Positions 1 through 12,929 of a stretch of DNA of 64,000 nucleotides are shown one piece after another. The stretch is from Synanceia verrucosa (lineage: Eukaryota > Chordata > Actinopteri > Perciformes > Synanceiidae). The position numbers and the translations under genes are program-made. Position 1 is the stretch's first letter. Each line of letters starts with the position of its first letter. The notes beneath the pieces are model-generated. The model saw only the letters and a program-made list of their open reading frames with translations. It was not told the origin of the DNA and ran no database searches. Location: positions 14,364,507 to 14,428,506 of the forward strand of contig CM056569.1 in assembly GCA_029721515.1 (NCBI GenBank), written 5' to 3'.

Positions 1-3000
1 TCATCAGAAAGACTCCTTACAGTCTGCTGAATGATTTTATAGCACAATATGTCGAGAAAAGTAGTAAAAGGATCATTTTATAGCATGTTGAAAATTATGA
101 AAAAAGTCATACTATAAATGTCGAAAAATAGAAAAAATTACAATTTTTAAAATGGTAAACAAAGTCATCAGAAAGACTTACTAGAGTCTGCAAAATAATT
201 TTATAGCGTAATATATCGAGGAAAGTAGTAAAAAGGCCATTTTATACCATTTTGTAAATTATAAAAAAAAAGTCATACTATAGTATGAAAAACTCAAAAA
301 AATGACAATTTTTAAAATGGCAAACAAAGTCATCAGAAAGACTAATTATAGTATGCTGAATGATTTTATAGCACAATATGTCGAGAAAAGTAGTAAAATG
401 GCCATTTTATAGCATGTTGAAAATTATGAAAAAAGTCATACTATAGTATGTTGAAAAGTCAGAAAATGACAATTTTTAAAATGGCAAACAAAGTCATCAG
501 AAAGACTTATTAGAGCATGCTGAATGATTTTATATCACAATATGTTGAAATAATAGTAAAAAGGCCATTTTATAGCATGTTGAAAATTATGAAAAAAGTC
601 ATAGTATAGTATGTCGAAAAAGTCAAAAAATTACAATTTTTAAAATATCAAACAAAGTCATCAGAAAGACTTATTAGAGCATGCTGAATGATTTTATAGC
701 ATAATATGTCGAAAAAAGTAGTAAATAGGCCATTTTATAGCATGTTGAAAATTATGAAAAAAGTCATACTATAGTATGTCGAAAAAGTCAAAAAATGACA
801 ATTTTTAAAATGCAAACAAAGTCATCAGAGAGACTAATTATAGTATGCTGAATGATTTTATAGCACAATATGTCGAGGAAATAGGTAAAAAGGCCATTTT
901 ATAGCATGTTGAAAATTATGAAAAAAAGTCATACTATAGTATGTCGACAAAGTCAAAAAATTACAATTTTTAAAATGTCAAACAAAGGCATCAGAAAGAC
1001 TAATTAGAGCATGTTGAATTATTTTATAGCACAATATGTTGAGAAAAGTAGTAAATAGGTCATTTTATAGCATGTTGAAAATTATGAAAAAAAGTCATAC
1101 TATAGTATGTCGAAAAAGTCAAAAAAATGACAATTTTTAAAATGTCAAACAAAGTCATCAGAAAGACTTATAATTGCATGCTGAATGATTTTATCGCACA
1201 ATATGTTGAGAAAAGTAGTAAAAAGGCCATTTTATAGCATGTTGAAAATTATGAAAAAAAGTCATACTATAGTATGTCGAAAACGTCAAAAAATTACAAT
1301 TTTTAAAATGGCAAACAAAGTCATCAGAGAGACTTATTAGAGCATGCTGAATGATTTTGAGCATAATATATCGAGAAAAGTAGTAAAAAGGCCATTTTAT
1401 GGCATGTTGAAAATTATGAAAAAAAGTCATACTATAGTATGTCGGAAAAGTCAAAAAATGACAATTTTTAAAATGGTAAACAAAGTCATCATAAAGACTT
1501 ATTAGAGCATGCTGAATGATTTTGAGCACAATATGTCGAGAAAAGTAGTAAAAAGATCATTTTTATAGCATGTTTAAAATTATGAAAAAAGTCATACTAT
1601 AGAATGTCGAAAAAGTAAAAAAAATGACAGTTTTTAAAATGGTAAACAAAGTCATCAGAAAGACTTATTGGAGCATGCTGAATGATTTTATAGCACAATA
1701 TGTCGAAAAAAGTAGTAAATAGGCCATTTTATAGCATGTTGAAAATTATGACAAAAAAAGTCATACTATAGTATGTCGAAAAAGTCAAAAAATGACAATT
1801 TTTAAAATGGCAAACAAAGTCATCAGAAAGACTCCTTACAGTCTGCTGAATGATTTTATAGCACAATATGTCGAGAAAAGTAGTAAAAGGATCATTTTAT
1901 AGCATGTTGAAAATTATGAAAAAAGTCATACTATAAATGTCGAAAAATAGAAAAAATTACAATTTTTAAAATGGTAAACAAAGTCATCAGAAAGACTTAC
2001 TAGAGTCTGCAAAATAATTTTATAGCGTAATATATCGAGGAAAGTAGTAAAAAGGCCATTTTATACCATTTTGTAAATTATGAAAAAAAAAGTCATACTA
2101 TAGTATGAAAAACTCAAAAAAATGACAATTTTTAAAATGGCAAACAAAGTCATCAGAAAGACTAATTAGAGCATGATGAATGATTTTATAGCACAATATG
2201 TCGAGAAAAGTAGTAAAATGGCCATTTTATAGCATGTTGAAAATTATGAAAAAAGTCATACTATAGTATGTTGAAAAGTCAGAAAATGACAATTTTTAAA
2301 ATGGCAAACAAAGTCATCAGAAAGACTTATTAGAGCATGCTGAATGATTTTATATCACAATATGTTGAAATAATAGTAAAAAGGCCATTTTATAGCATGT
2401 TGAAAATTATGAAAAAAAGTCATACTATAGTATGTCGGAAAAGTCAAAAAATGACAATTTTTAAAATGGTAAACAAAGTCATCATAAAGACTTATTAGAG
2501 CATGCTGAATGATTTTGAGCACAATATGTCGAGAAAAGTAGTAAAAAGATCATTTTTATAGCATGTTTAAAATTATGAAAAAAGTCATACTATAGAATGT
2601 CGAAAAAGTAAAAAAAATGACAGTTTTTAAAATGGTAAACAAAGTCATCATAAAGACTTATTAGAGAATGCTGATTGATTTTATAGCACAATATGTTGAA
2701 ATAATAGTAAAAAGGCCATTTTATAGCATGTTGAAAATTATGAAAAAAGTCATACTATAGTATGTCGAAAAAGTCAAAAAATGACAATTTTTAAAATGCA
2801 AACAAAGTCATCAGAGAGACTAATTATAGTATGCTGAACTATTTTATAGCACAATATGTCGAGGAAATAGATAAAAAGGCCATTTTATAGCATGTTGAAA
2901 ATTATGAAAAAAGTCATACTATAGTATGTCGAAAAAGTCATAAAATGACAATTTTTAAAATGCAAACAAAGTCATCAGTACGTTTTGTTAGAGCATGCTG

Positions 3001-3490
3001 AATGATTTTGAGCATAATATGTCGAGAAACGTAGTAAAAATGTTATTTTAGAGCATGTTGAAATTTATGAAAAAAAGTCATACTAAAAAAGTAAAAAAAT
3101 TACAATTTTTAAAATGGCAAACAAAGACATCAGAAAGACTTATTAGAGCATGCTGACTGATTTTATAGCACAATATATCAAGAAAAGGTTGTAAAAAGGC
3201 CATTTTATAGATGTTGAAAATTATGAAAAAAAGTCAGAAAGACTTATTAGAGCATGGTGAATGATTTTGAGCATAATATTTCGAGAAAAGTAGTAAAAAT
3301 GTTATTTTATAGCATGTTGAAAATTATGAAAAAAAGTCATACTATAGTATGTCAAAAAAGTCAAAAAAAAATGACAGTTTTTAAAATGGTAAACAAAGTC
3401 ATCAGAGAGACTTATTAGAGCATGCTGAATGATTTTGAGCATAATATTTCGAGAAAAGTAGTAAAAAGGCCATTTTATAGCATGTTGAAA
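1..3490. repeat. Tandem satellite array, ~165 bp monomer (left block)
   Basis: About 21 head-to-tail copies of an AT-rich monomer. The landmark GTCATCAGAAAGACT recurs at 164, 329, 493 and 657, giving 164-165 bp spacing. Each copy carries a run of landmarks: a 'gctgaatgattttatagc' block, 'ccattttatagcatgttgaaa', the 14-bp palindrome CATACTATAGTATG and 'gacaatttttaaaatggcaaac'. Copies differ by point changes and small indels. Higher-order structure is visible: about 1-590 recurs almost exactly at 1820-2409 (shift 1819 bp, about 11 monomers). The monomer is roughly nucleosomal in length and a multiple of three, which leaves spurious frames open. No gene is seen in it. A centromeric or pericentromeric role is possible but unproven. 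Confidence 0.95.
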
Positions 3491-4948
3491 TTTTTTTTTT
3501 TTTTTTTTTTTTTTTCACTTTGTCTGCATTGTTCTCATTGTTCAACACCACAAAAGAATGTCGACCTTTTATGAGATTATGCATATTTTAGTCTTGCAGC
3601 AAAAGCTATTAATATTTGGTGCGTGTATGTGACCATCACCAGCCCTCCCTGGAATCTAATCTTACTTTATTTATTGGAATTTCCTGTTATAAGCCAGAGA
3701 GGGACGTGCTACACCTGGGTGATAAGAGGGGGAAATAAATGACAGACAGGGAGATAAGACAAAACAAAAAGGGAAGTTTACAGACAGGCAGTGCTATTGG
3801 AATAAAAAAAACGTGTAAACTACTGTGTCATTCCTAACACCTTCATCCCAATACCCAACAGTATTGAACACCAGAGTAGTGGAGGACCTAACCGTATAGA
3901 GTAGGCTACCAAGAACACAAATGAAAGAAGTATGTGGAGAAAACATGAGCTTAGTGAGAAGTCGGACGAATGATTTGGCACATACTAGCAGTTCACATCA
4001 GTACTTATCAATGTGACTCGGGAGGAGTTAATAAGGTCTGGATAAAACATGCATGTGTGTAGAACACCGAAACCCAGAGCGTCTACCACGACCCCTCATG
4101 GCCAGATCGGCCAGGTGTCCACAACAACCCGGGGAAGTGGGAGCATCGACGATGCCAAACCCAGAGAGCCTCCCGGGCCACCGAGAACCACGCAGATCCA
4201 ACGACCAGGAGGAGAAAGAAACCACCACCTCCCAGGAGGCCAGGACAGGTCCAAGGGGCCAGCGACACGAGGGCCCACCCAACCCCAACCACCCCACCAT
4301 CCACCCCCATCCCCAACCCACACCCCCCCAGCCACCCCAACACCCGGGGAGACAGGAGGCCACCGCCGCCCATGAGGCAAGACCCGCGAACCGAGCGCTC
4401 CCCTCCGGAGGGAGGGGGGACGAGAGAGCGAGGGAGCACCGGGCCCGCACGCAGCAGGCCATCACCGGGCGGCATCCAGAAGGCGACCGAAGCCGGGCCC
4501 GAACGCAAACCATGGGGCCAGTGTGGGCGAGGAGGGAAAGGGAGAGGGAAAAGCGGGGGGACGGACCAGCGCCACCATGAATCCGACAGGGAGCCCCACC
4601 CCACACACAGAGACAACCGAGAGCACGGGCGAGAGCAGGCCGAATCCACCAATCAGGGAGCAGCAACCGCACGCGCCGACCCACTCACCCAACCCCCGGC
4701 CAGCAAAGAGCCCACCACCAGCCCCCCGACCATACTGACCAGCCGCCACATCCCCAAAACACAGCTGCCGTGGCACCGCCACTGAGGCCACAGCATCAGG
4801 GGGCCCACCATAGCTGCAAGGGGACCCCCCAGGCCCCCAACCTCCCCCCCCTCGCAGCCCCGAGAGTCGAGGGGGCCGGGTCCCACCAGAATGGCCATTA
4901 ATTTAATTTAGTGATCCCAACCTATTTATGGGCTTCCCCGGTTCCAAA
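3491..4948 (-). mobile_element. Retroelement-like insertion splitting one satellite monomer
   Basis: The satellite breaks at 'agcatgttgaaa' (3490) and resumes at about 4949 with 'aaaaaaagtcatactatag', so one monomer is interrupted with loss of only a few bases. The insert starts with 25 T (3491-3515), which read on the minus strand is a 3' poly(A) tail. It continues through about 500 bp of ordinary sequence and then a strongly GC-rich block (about 4050-4890). The minus-strand 5' end is near 4948. A poly(A) tail and insertion into a repeat suggest retrotransposition of a non-LTR element, possibly its 5' UTR joined to its 3' end by internal deletion. No reverse transcriptase is visible, and open frames in the GC-rich block look like composition artefacts. 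No clean target-site duplication was found. The family is not identified. Confidence 0.65.
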
Positions 4949-7900
4949 AAAAGTCATACTATAGTATGTCGAAAAAGTCAAAAGATGACAATTTTTAAAA
5001 TGGCAAACAAAGTCATCAGAACCACGTATTAGAGCATGCTGAATGATTTTCAGCACAATATGTCGAGAAAAGGTTGTAAAAAGATCATTTTTATAGCATG
5101 TTTAAAATTATGAAAAAAAGTCATACTATAGTATGTCGAAAAAGTAAAAAAATGACAATTTTTAAAATGGCTAAGAGAGTCATCAGAAAGACTTATTTGA
5201 GCATGCTGAGTGATTTTATCGCACAATATATCTAGAAAAGTAGTAAAGAGGCCATTTTATAGCACGTTGAAAATGATGAAAAAAGTCATACTATAGTATG
5301 CCGAAAAAGTCAAAAAATGACAATTTTTAAAATGGTAAACAAAGTCATCATAAAGACTTATTAGAGCATGCTGAATGATTTTGAGCACAATATGTCGAGA
5401 AAAGTAGTAAAAATGTTATTTTATAGCATGTTGAAAATTATGAAAAAAAGTCATACTATAGCATGTCGAAAAAGTAAAAAAATGACAATTTTTAAAATGA
5501 CAAAGTCATCAGAGAGATTCGTTACAGTCTGCTGAATGATTTTATAGCACAATATGTCGAGGAAAGTAGTAAAAAGGCCATTTTATACCATTTTGTAAAT
5601 TATGAAAAAAAAAGTCATACTATAGTATGAAAAACTCAAAAAAATGACAATTTTTAAAATGGCAAACAAAGTCATGAGAAAGACTAATTATAGTATGCTG
5701 AATGATTTTTAGCACAATATGTTGAAAAAAGTAGTAAAAGGATCATTTTATAGCATGTTGAAAATTATGAAAAAAAGTCATACTATAGTATGTTGAAAAG
5801 TCAAAAAATGACAATTTTTAAAATGGCAAACAAAGTCATCAGAAAGACTAATTAGAGTATGATGAATGATTTTATAGCACAATATGTCGAGAAAAGTAGT
5901 AAAATGGCCATTTTATAGCATGTTGAAAATTATGAAAAAAGTCATACTATAGTATGTTGAAAAGTCAAAAAATGACAATTTTTAAAATGGCAAACAAAGT
6001 CATCAGAAAGACTTATGAGAGCATGCTGAATGATTTTATATCACAATATGCTGAAATAATAGTAAAAAGGCCATTTTATAGCATGTTGAAAATTATGAAA
6101 AAAGTCATACTATAGTATGTCGAAAAAGTCAAAAAATTACAATTTTTAAAATGGCAAAGTCATCAGAACCACGTATTAGAGCATGCTGAATGATTTTCAG
6201 CACAATATGTCGAGAAAAGGTTGTAAAAAGATCATTTTTATTGCATGTTTAAAATTATGAAAAAAAAGTCATACTATAGTATGTCGAAAAAGTAAAAAAA
6301 TGACAATTTTTAAAATGGCTAAGAGAGTCATCAGAAAGACTTATTAGAGCATGCTGAATGATTTTATCGCACAATATATCTAGAAAAGTAGTAAAGAGGC
6401 CATTTTATAGCACGTTGAAAATGATGAAAAAAGTCATACTATAATATGTCAAAAAAGTGAACAAATGACAATTTTTAAAATGGCAAACAAAGGCATCAGA
6501 AAGACTAATTAGAGCATGCTGAATGATTTTGAGCATAATATGTCGAGAAAAGTAGTAAAAAGGCCATTTTATAGCATGTTGAAAATTATAAAAAAAAAAG
6601 TCATACTATAGTATGTCGAAAAAGTGAAAAAATTACCATTTTTAAAATGGTAAACAAAGTCATCAGACAGACTTATTAGAGTCTGCTGAATGATTTTGAG
6701 CACAATATGTCGAGAAAAGTAGTAAAAGGATCATTTTATAGCATGTTGAAAATTATGAAAAAAAAGTCATACTATAGTATGTCGAAAAAGTGAAAAAAAT
6801 GACAATTTTTAAAATGGCAAACAAAGTCATCAGAAAGACTTATTAGAGTCTGCTGAATGATTTTATAGCACAATATGTCGAGAAAAGTAGTAAAAGGATC
6901 ATTTTATAGCATGTTGAAATTGTGAAAAAAGTCATACTATAGTATGTCGAAAAAGTCAAAAAATGACAATTTTTAAAATGGCAAAGTCATCAGAAAGACT
7001 CCTTACAGTCTGCTGAATGATTTTATAGCACAATATGTCGAGAAAAGTAGTAAAAGGATCATTTTATAGCATGTTGAAAATTATGAAAAAAGTCATACTA
7101 TAAATGTCGAAAAATAGAAAAAATTACAATTTTTAAAATGGCAAACAAAGTCATCAGAAAGACTAATTAGAGCATGATGAATGATTTTATAGCACAATAT
7201 GTCGAGAAAAGTAGTAAAATGGCCATTTTATAGCATGTTGAAAATTATGAAAAAAGTCATACTATAGTATGTTGAAAAGTCAAAAAATGACAATTTTTAA
7301 AATGGCAAACAAAGTCATCAGAAAGACTTATTACAGCATGCTGAATGATTTTATATCACAATATGTTGAAATAATAGTAAAAAGGCCATTTTATAGCATG
7401 TTGAAAATTATGAAAAAAGTCATACTATAGTATGTCGAAAAAGTGAAAAAAATGACAATTTTTAAAATGGCAAACAAAGTCATCAGAAAGACTTATTAGA
7501 GTCTGCTGAATGATTTTATAGCACAATATGTCGAGAAAAGTAGTAAAAGGATCATTTTATAGCATGTTGAAATTGTGAAAAAAGTCATACTATAGTATGT
7601 CGAAAAAGTCAAAAAATGACAATTTTTAAAATGGCAAAGTCATCAGAAAGACTCCTTACAGTCTGCTGAATGATTTTATAGCACAATATGTCGAGAAAAG
7701 TAGTAAAAGGATCATTTTATAGCATGTTGAAAATTATGAAAAAAGTCATACTATAAATGTCGAAAAATAGAAAAAATTACAATTTTTAAAATGGCAAACA
7801 AAGTCATCAGAAAGACTAATTAGAGCATGATGAATGATTTTATAGCACAATATGTCGAGAAAAGTAGTAAAATGGCCATTTTATAGCATGTTGAAAATTA

Positions 7901-9520
7901 TGAAAAAAGTCATACTATAGTATGTTGAAAAGTCAAAAAATGACAATTTTTAAAATGGCAAACAAAGTCATCAGAAAGACTTATTAGAGCATGCTGAATG
8001 ATTTTATATCACAATATGTTGAAATAATAGTAAAAAGGCCATTTTATAGCATGTTGAAAATTATGAAAAAAGTCATAGTATAGTATGTCGAAAAAGTCAA
8101 AAAATTACAATTTTTAAAATATCAAACAAAGTCATCAGAAAGACTTATTAGAGCATGCTGAATGATTTTATAGCATAATATGTCGAAAAAAGTAGTAAAT
8201 AGGCCATTTTATAGCATGTTGAAAATTATGAAAAAGTCATACTATAGTATGTCGAAAAAGTCAAAAAATGACAATTTTTAAAATGCAAACAAAGTCATCA
8301 GAGAGACTAATTATAGTATGCTGAATGATTTTATAGCACAATATGTCGAGGAAATAGGTAAAAAGGCCATTTTATAGCATGTTGAAAATTATGAAAAAAG
8401 TCATACTATAGTATGAAAATCACAATTTTTAAATCACAATTTTTAAAATGGCAAACAAAGGCATCAGACAGACTAATTAGAGCATGTTGAATTATTTTAT
8501 AGCACAATATGTTGAGAAAAGTAGTAAAAAGGCCATTTTATAGCATGTTGAAAATGATGAAAAAAAGTCATACTATAGTATGTCGAAAAAGTCAAAAAAT
8601 GACAATTTTTAAAATGTCAAACAAAGTCATCAGAAAGACTTATAAGTGCATGCTGATTGATTTTATAGCACAATATGTTGAGAAAAGTAGTAAAAAGGCC
8701 ATTTTATAGCATGTTGAAAATTATGAAAAAAAGTCATACTATAGTATGTCGAAAACGTCAAAAAATTACAATTTTTAAAATGGCAAACAAAGTCATCAGA
8801 GAGACTTATTAGAGCATGCTGAATGATTTTGAGCATAATATTTCGAGAAAAGTAGTAAAAAGGCCATTTTATGGCATGTTGAAATTTATGAAAAAAAGTC
8901 ATACTATAGTATGTCGGAAAAGTCAAAAAATGACAATTTTTAAAATGGTAAACAAAGTCATCATAAAGACTTATTAGAGCATGCTGAATGATTTTGAGCA
9001 CAATATGTCGAGAAAAGTAGTAAAAAGATCATTTTTATAGCATGTTTAAAATTATGAAAAAAGTCATACTATAGAATGTCGAAAAAGTAAAAAAAATGAC
9101 AGTTTTTAAAATGGTAAACAAAGTCATCATAAAGACTTATTAGAGAATGCTGATTGATTTTATAGCACAATATGTTGAAATAATAGTAAAAAGGCCATTT
9201 TATAGCATGTTGAAAATTATGAAAAAAGTCATACTATAGTATGTCGAAAAAGTCAAAAAATGACAATTTTTAAAATGCAAACAAAGTCATCAGAGAGACT
9301 AATTATAGTATGCTGAATGATTTTATAGCACAATATGTCGAGGAAATAGATAAAAAGGCCATTTTATAGCATGTTGAAAATTATGAAAAAAGTCATACTA
9401 TAGTATGTCGAAAAAGTCAAAAAATTACAATTTTTAAAATGTCAAACAAAGTCATTAGAAAGACTTATTAGAGCATGCTGAATGATTTTTAGCATAATAC
9501 GTCCAAAAAGGTTGTAAAAA
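4949..9520. repeat. Tandem satellite array, ~165 bp monomer (right block)
   Basis: This continues the left-hand satellite with about 28 more monomers and the same landmarks. It shows recent block amplification. About 6840-7490 recurs with a shift of 652 bp (four monomers; 'tcatcag...ccttacagtctg' at 6988 and 7640). About 657-1650 in the left block recurs at 8129-9125 (shift 7472 bp), and about 2410-2990 recurs at 8885-9430. The array is therefore a mosaic of segmental duplications, not a smooth gradient. The last recognisable monomer decays near 9500-9520. Confidence 0.95.
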
Positions 9521-9729
9521 GCAAATTGGCATTAGTGCCATTCAAATTTTTCATTAATTCAGGAAACTATTTTATTTGGTCAAAGCTTTATCTTGTATAT
9601 TTTTTTCATTTCTTCGAGAACAATTTAGTTTACAGTAACATTGATTATATAATCAGAAGCAAAGCCTTCATTATTTATGACTGCCAGACATCATTTCTGA
9701 CTTCTTGAACACTGTGAAATATCTTAAAA

Positions 9730-9730
<1 letters not shown>
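9521..9730. other. Short AT-rich spacer without recognised content
   Basis: AT-rich sequence between the end of the satellite and the TA microsatellite. A short frame is open here, but it shows no family resemblance and no splice-site context. I see no gene. Confidence 0.5.
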
Positions 9731-9777
<47 letters not shown>

Positions 9778-9824
9778 TATATGTATACGTATATACGTAT
9801 ACACGTATATATATATACGTATAC

Positions 9825-9869
<45 letters not shown>

Positions 9870-9879
9870 CGTATAGACG

Positions 9880-9951
<72 letters not shown>
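9731..9951. repeat. (TA)n microsatellite with ACGT-containing interruptions
   Basis: About 220 bp of alternating purine-pyrimidine sequence. It is mainly (TA)n with phased blocks such as 'atacgtatacgtat' near 9783-9830 and 9868-9882. It lies just beyond the 3' end of the HIPK-like gene. The Y/I/V-rich frames it opens on both strands are artefacts. Confidence 0.95.
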
Positions 9952-10017
9952 GGTGGTCCTGGATGGAATATATATATAAATATATACTGTATATTTTTTT
10001 TGTTCATAGTATATATT

Positions 10018-10023
10018 TTTATT
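10018..10023 (-). terminator. Candidate poly(A) signal of the HIPK-like gene
   Basis: AATAAA on the minus strand (TTTATT on plus) lies about 37 bases after the stop codon at 10060-10062. If used, it places the transcript end at the edge of the TA microsatellite. This is inference from position only. Confidence 0.4.
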
Positions 10024-10059
10024 TTTAGTTTAGTATATATACTGTATATTTTTTTTAGT

Positions 10060-10310
10060 TTATTTTTTATAATTCTGAAAATGTTTATCAGATGAGGTAT
10101 TTTCTCTTCCTCCTCCTCCTTCACTGTGAGCTATCTTCCTCTTGGCTCTTGGTGAGAAGTTGCTGCTGACGATGATGCTGCAGCTTGAGGTGGGAGGACT
10201 TCTCCTGAATCTCTTTCTGTCATCATCTGATCTTATAAAACAGTCAGAGTCACACTCAGAGTCAGAACCAGACTTTCTCTTCTTGGTCCTGATGGAGCTG
10301 ACAGAGTCCT

Positions 10311-10349
<39 letters not shown>

Positions 10350-12929
10350 AGGTGGATGGATCTGTGCTGTTTAGTCTGCAATTAGATTAGAACAAGTTAA
10401 CTGATGGAAAGATTTACACTCATCCAACAGCTGATACTGATGTGACTGATGGAGATGAGCCCACCTGTGCCATCCAGACCTGATCTTCTTTGATGGATGA
10501 GAGGTTTCATTCGTCCTCTCATCTTCTTCATCAACCCTTCTTTTGATCCCTGACCGCTCTGGTCTGGTGGTCTGGGTTCCAGAGCGGCGATCAGGGTTGA
10601 TGATGTGGGGCTGGTTCTGGTTCTGCTTGATGGGGCAGGTGGTCCTGGATGGAAACTGCCCCTGAGACCCCCTCACTGCTATCCGACTGTCAGAACTTTG
10701 TTTCTGACAGACATCCATCAAGTGAAAACAGGAGCTGACACTGCAAGACAATGAAGTAAATAATATTAACACAAACACATCCAGATCAAGTGAGACAGAG
10801 AAGATCCATCTGTGTCTTCTGCACTCAGGAATAAAAGAGCAAGTGAGACATTAATGGAGGACAATAACTGATAATATGTTCAAACAATGAAAGGGCAGCA
10901 GTGACTCACTAGGAGTTGAGGGGGTCCATGCTGGCCAGGTGGCTCATGGTGATGAAGCGATGCTCCAGCACCTGACGGGGTGTCATCCTCCTGGAAGCAT
11001 CGAGCTCTAGCATCCCACTGAGCATGTCCATGAACATCAGCCGGTCTTTCATTTCTGCAGCTTCACCTGCAGAACTTTCCGGCCTGATGACCTGGACATG
11101 AATGAACAAGAGGTCAGTGATATCTTCAGTCACCTCCAGGTGGGAACAAAAAGCAGCATGTTTAATGTGTGCTTCAGGAAAAAAGTTCATGTTTAAGTTG
11201 TTTTTTTTTACACTGAATGATCAAAAAGAAGACGTACATGCAGGAGGTCATGCAGCGACCTGAACACCACCCTCCTGGTCTCCATAGGCTGGATCCCTGT
11301 CTCTGCCATGAACTGTTTTGGTGTCTGAACAGACAGTGTTATTGTTAGCAACGACGCTCTGAGCGACACATAGATACAAAATGAAGCTGACAGGAACTCC
11401 AGGTGGTCCAGTGGGTCAGTGAGATGAGAGCAGGTACCTTCAGTTTCCAGAGACTGGTGATGGAGGTCTCGTCTTTCTGGAAGAACCTTTCAGTCTTTTG
11501 TCCGAGGCTGAGCAGGTCTTCTGGTGGCTGACCCTGGGTCTGCACGATGTACCTCATCTGAAGATACAAAACAACATCAAGTCATGCTGGGAGTCAAGGT
11601 CGAGGACTTTCACAGAGTTTTAAAGCTGCAGTTTCAACTTGAAGTTTGGACAGATAATCTTTGGAAAAAAATTTACTGTGTCCAAAAGAAAACAACCAAT
11701 CAGAGCAGAGGTCTGTCACTACAGCAGCTGTCAACAAATAGATAATGTCTTCACTACATATACACAGTAAAGCAGAGGATCAAACTTGATGCAGTTTTTA
11801 CCATATCGTATTCGGTGCTGCCGGGGTAGAGCGTAAAGCCGAGGCAGAGCTCAGCAGCGATGCAGCCCACAGACCACATGTCTATGGCCTCACTGTAGGG
11901 AAGCCCCAGAAGAACCTCTGGAGACCTGAGAGAGGAACAACTGTCATGATCACACCCACCATGATGATCATTTCCACCATTATGACAGCCATCTGCATCA
12001 CTGACAACTCAAACTACTATGACTTGTAGTACTGCTGCAGTAAAACCACTCCCAGTGTTTCTACTCTCAGTACAGCACCAACACACCGCTAACAGAGCTA
12101 ACATGGCTCCAGCTGCTCACCTGTATGGACGGGTCTGGATGTAGGAGCCCTGTCTGGCTGCTGACACGTGATTAGCCAGGCCGAAGTCAATCACTTTGAC
12201 CCTGAAAGGGTCCTGTGCGTGATTGACAAGCATCACGTTCTCCAGCTTGAGGTCAGCGTGCATCATGCCCACAGCCTTCAAGTGTTTGAGTGCAGTGGCG
12301 AGCTGAAAGAGTGTTTAATGGATTTAGACACTCATTTAATCAGCAGGGCAATGACATAGTGTGAGTATACTTGAGTGTGTGTTTGTTAATGCAGGAGGAC
12401 ACACCTGCTGGACAACAGGTCTGATCTCTTTGAGGAGCAGAGGCTGGAAATATCTCTCCTTCATCAAGTCGAACAGACTTTTGTCCAGGTGCTCAAACTC
12501 CAGACAGATGTGACCTCTGCTGATGAAAACCTGGTGCCAGCGCACTATGTTGCACCTGTCCGGGTCCAGCGATTTCAGCTTCTCCAGGGCGGCCACCTGG
12601 GTCACGTGACACACTTTATATCAGCTCGACTCACAGGAACAAACCATAGTATTGTAGTGAACAGCTGTATGAAGCATTGTCACACAAAAACAGACACTTT
12701 CTTTTCCTACCTCTGCTTTTGCCTGCCAGACGAGAGAGCCCTGATTTTTCATCATTTTGATGGCCACAGTCTTCTCATCTCTTATCCTCCTGCACTTGGT
12801 GACTGTGCCAAAGGTGCCCTGTCCCAGGAAGGACTGCACCTGGAAGATGGAGGATGTGGAGCAGAGCCAGGCTCCGATGGCTACCTGGTAATTCTGGTCA
12901 AGGAGAAGACGGGACACCTGGAACGCCAT
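10060..12929 (-). CDS. HIPK-like dual-specificity protein kinase (nine coding exons)
   Basis: Exons in transcript order: 12711-12929, 12405-12596, 12121-12302, 11802-11925, 11438-11557, 11238-11324, 10910-11091, 10465-10740, 10060-10375. All junctions are GT-AG and the phases join into 565 aa. Seen: glycine loop LGQGTFG, VAIK lysine, catalytic loop HADLKLEN, DFG, activation loop GSYIQTRPYRSPE and the WSVGC helix. HAD in place of HRD and a Tyr in the S-x-Tyr-x-Q-x-R loop are HIPK hallmarks, and all catalytic residues are kept, so it is probably active. The HIPK role, nuclear Ser/Thr phosphorylation of transcription regulators, is family knowledge. The C-terminus is short: basic stretches and an 11-residue Ser run coded by AGC repeats (10308-10349), without the long homeobox-interacting region of classical HIPKs. 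The start (Met at 12929) is uncertain. Upstream Met codons are in frame, and a noncoding 5' exon ending with a donor near 13040 is possible. It is probably one of the expanded teleost HIPK-like paralogs. Confidence 0.88.

Noticed and set aside
1191..1529. 112-codon minus-strand frame in the satellite, nearly repeated at 8663-9001
   Set aside because: The monomer length is a multiple of three, so a frame can stay open through two copies. It is repeat sequence without gene signals.
4028..4898. Several Pro/Gly/Arg-rich frames on both strands of the GC-rich block
   Set aside because: High GC removes stop codons in all frames. Composition is biased in every frame and no domain is seen.
1..9520. 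CRISPR-like regular repetition
   Set aside because: Whole 165-bp monomers are repeated without unique spacers. This is a eukaryotic satellite.
9705..10124. Y/I/V-rich frames over the TA microsatellite
   Set aside because: Pure products of simple repeat.
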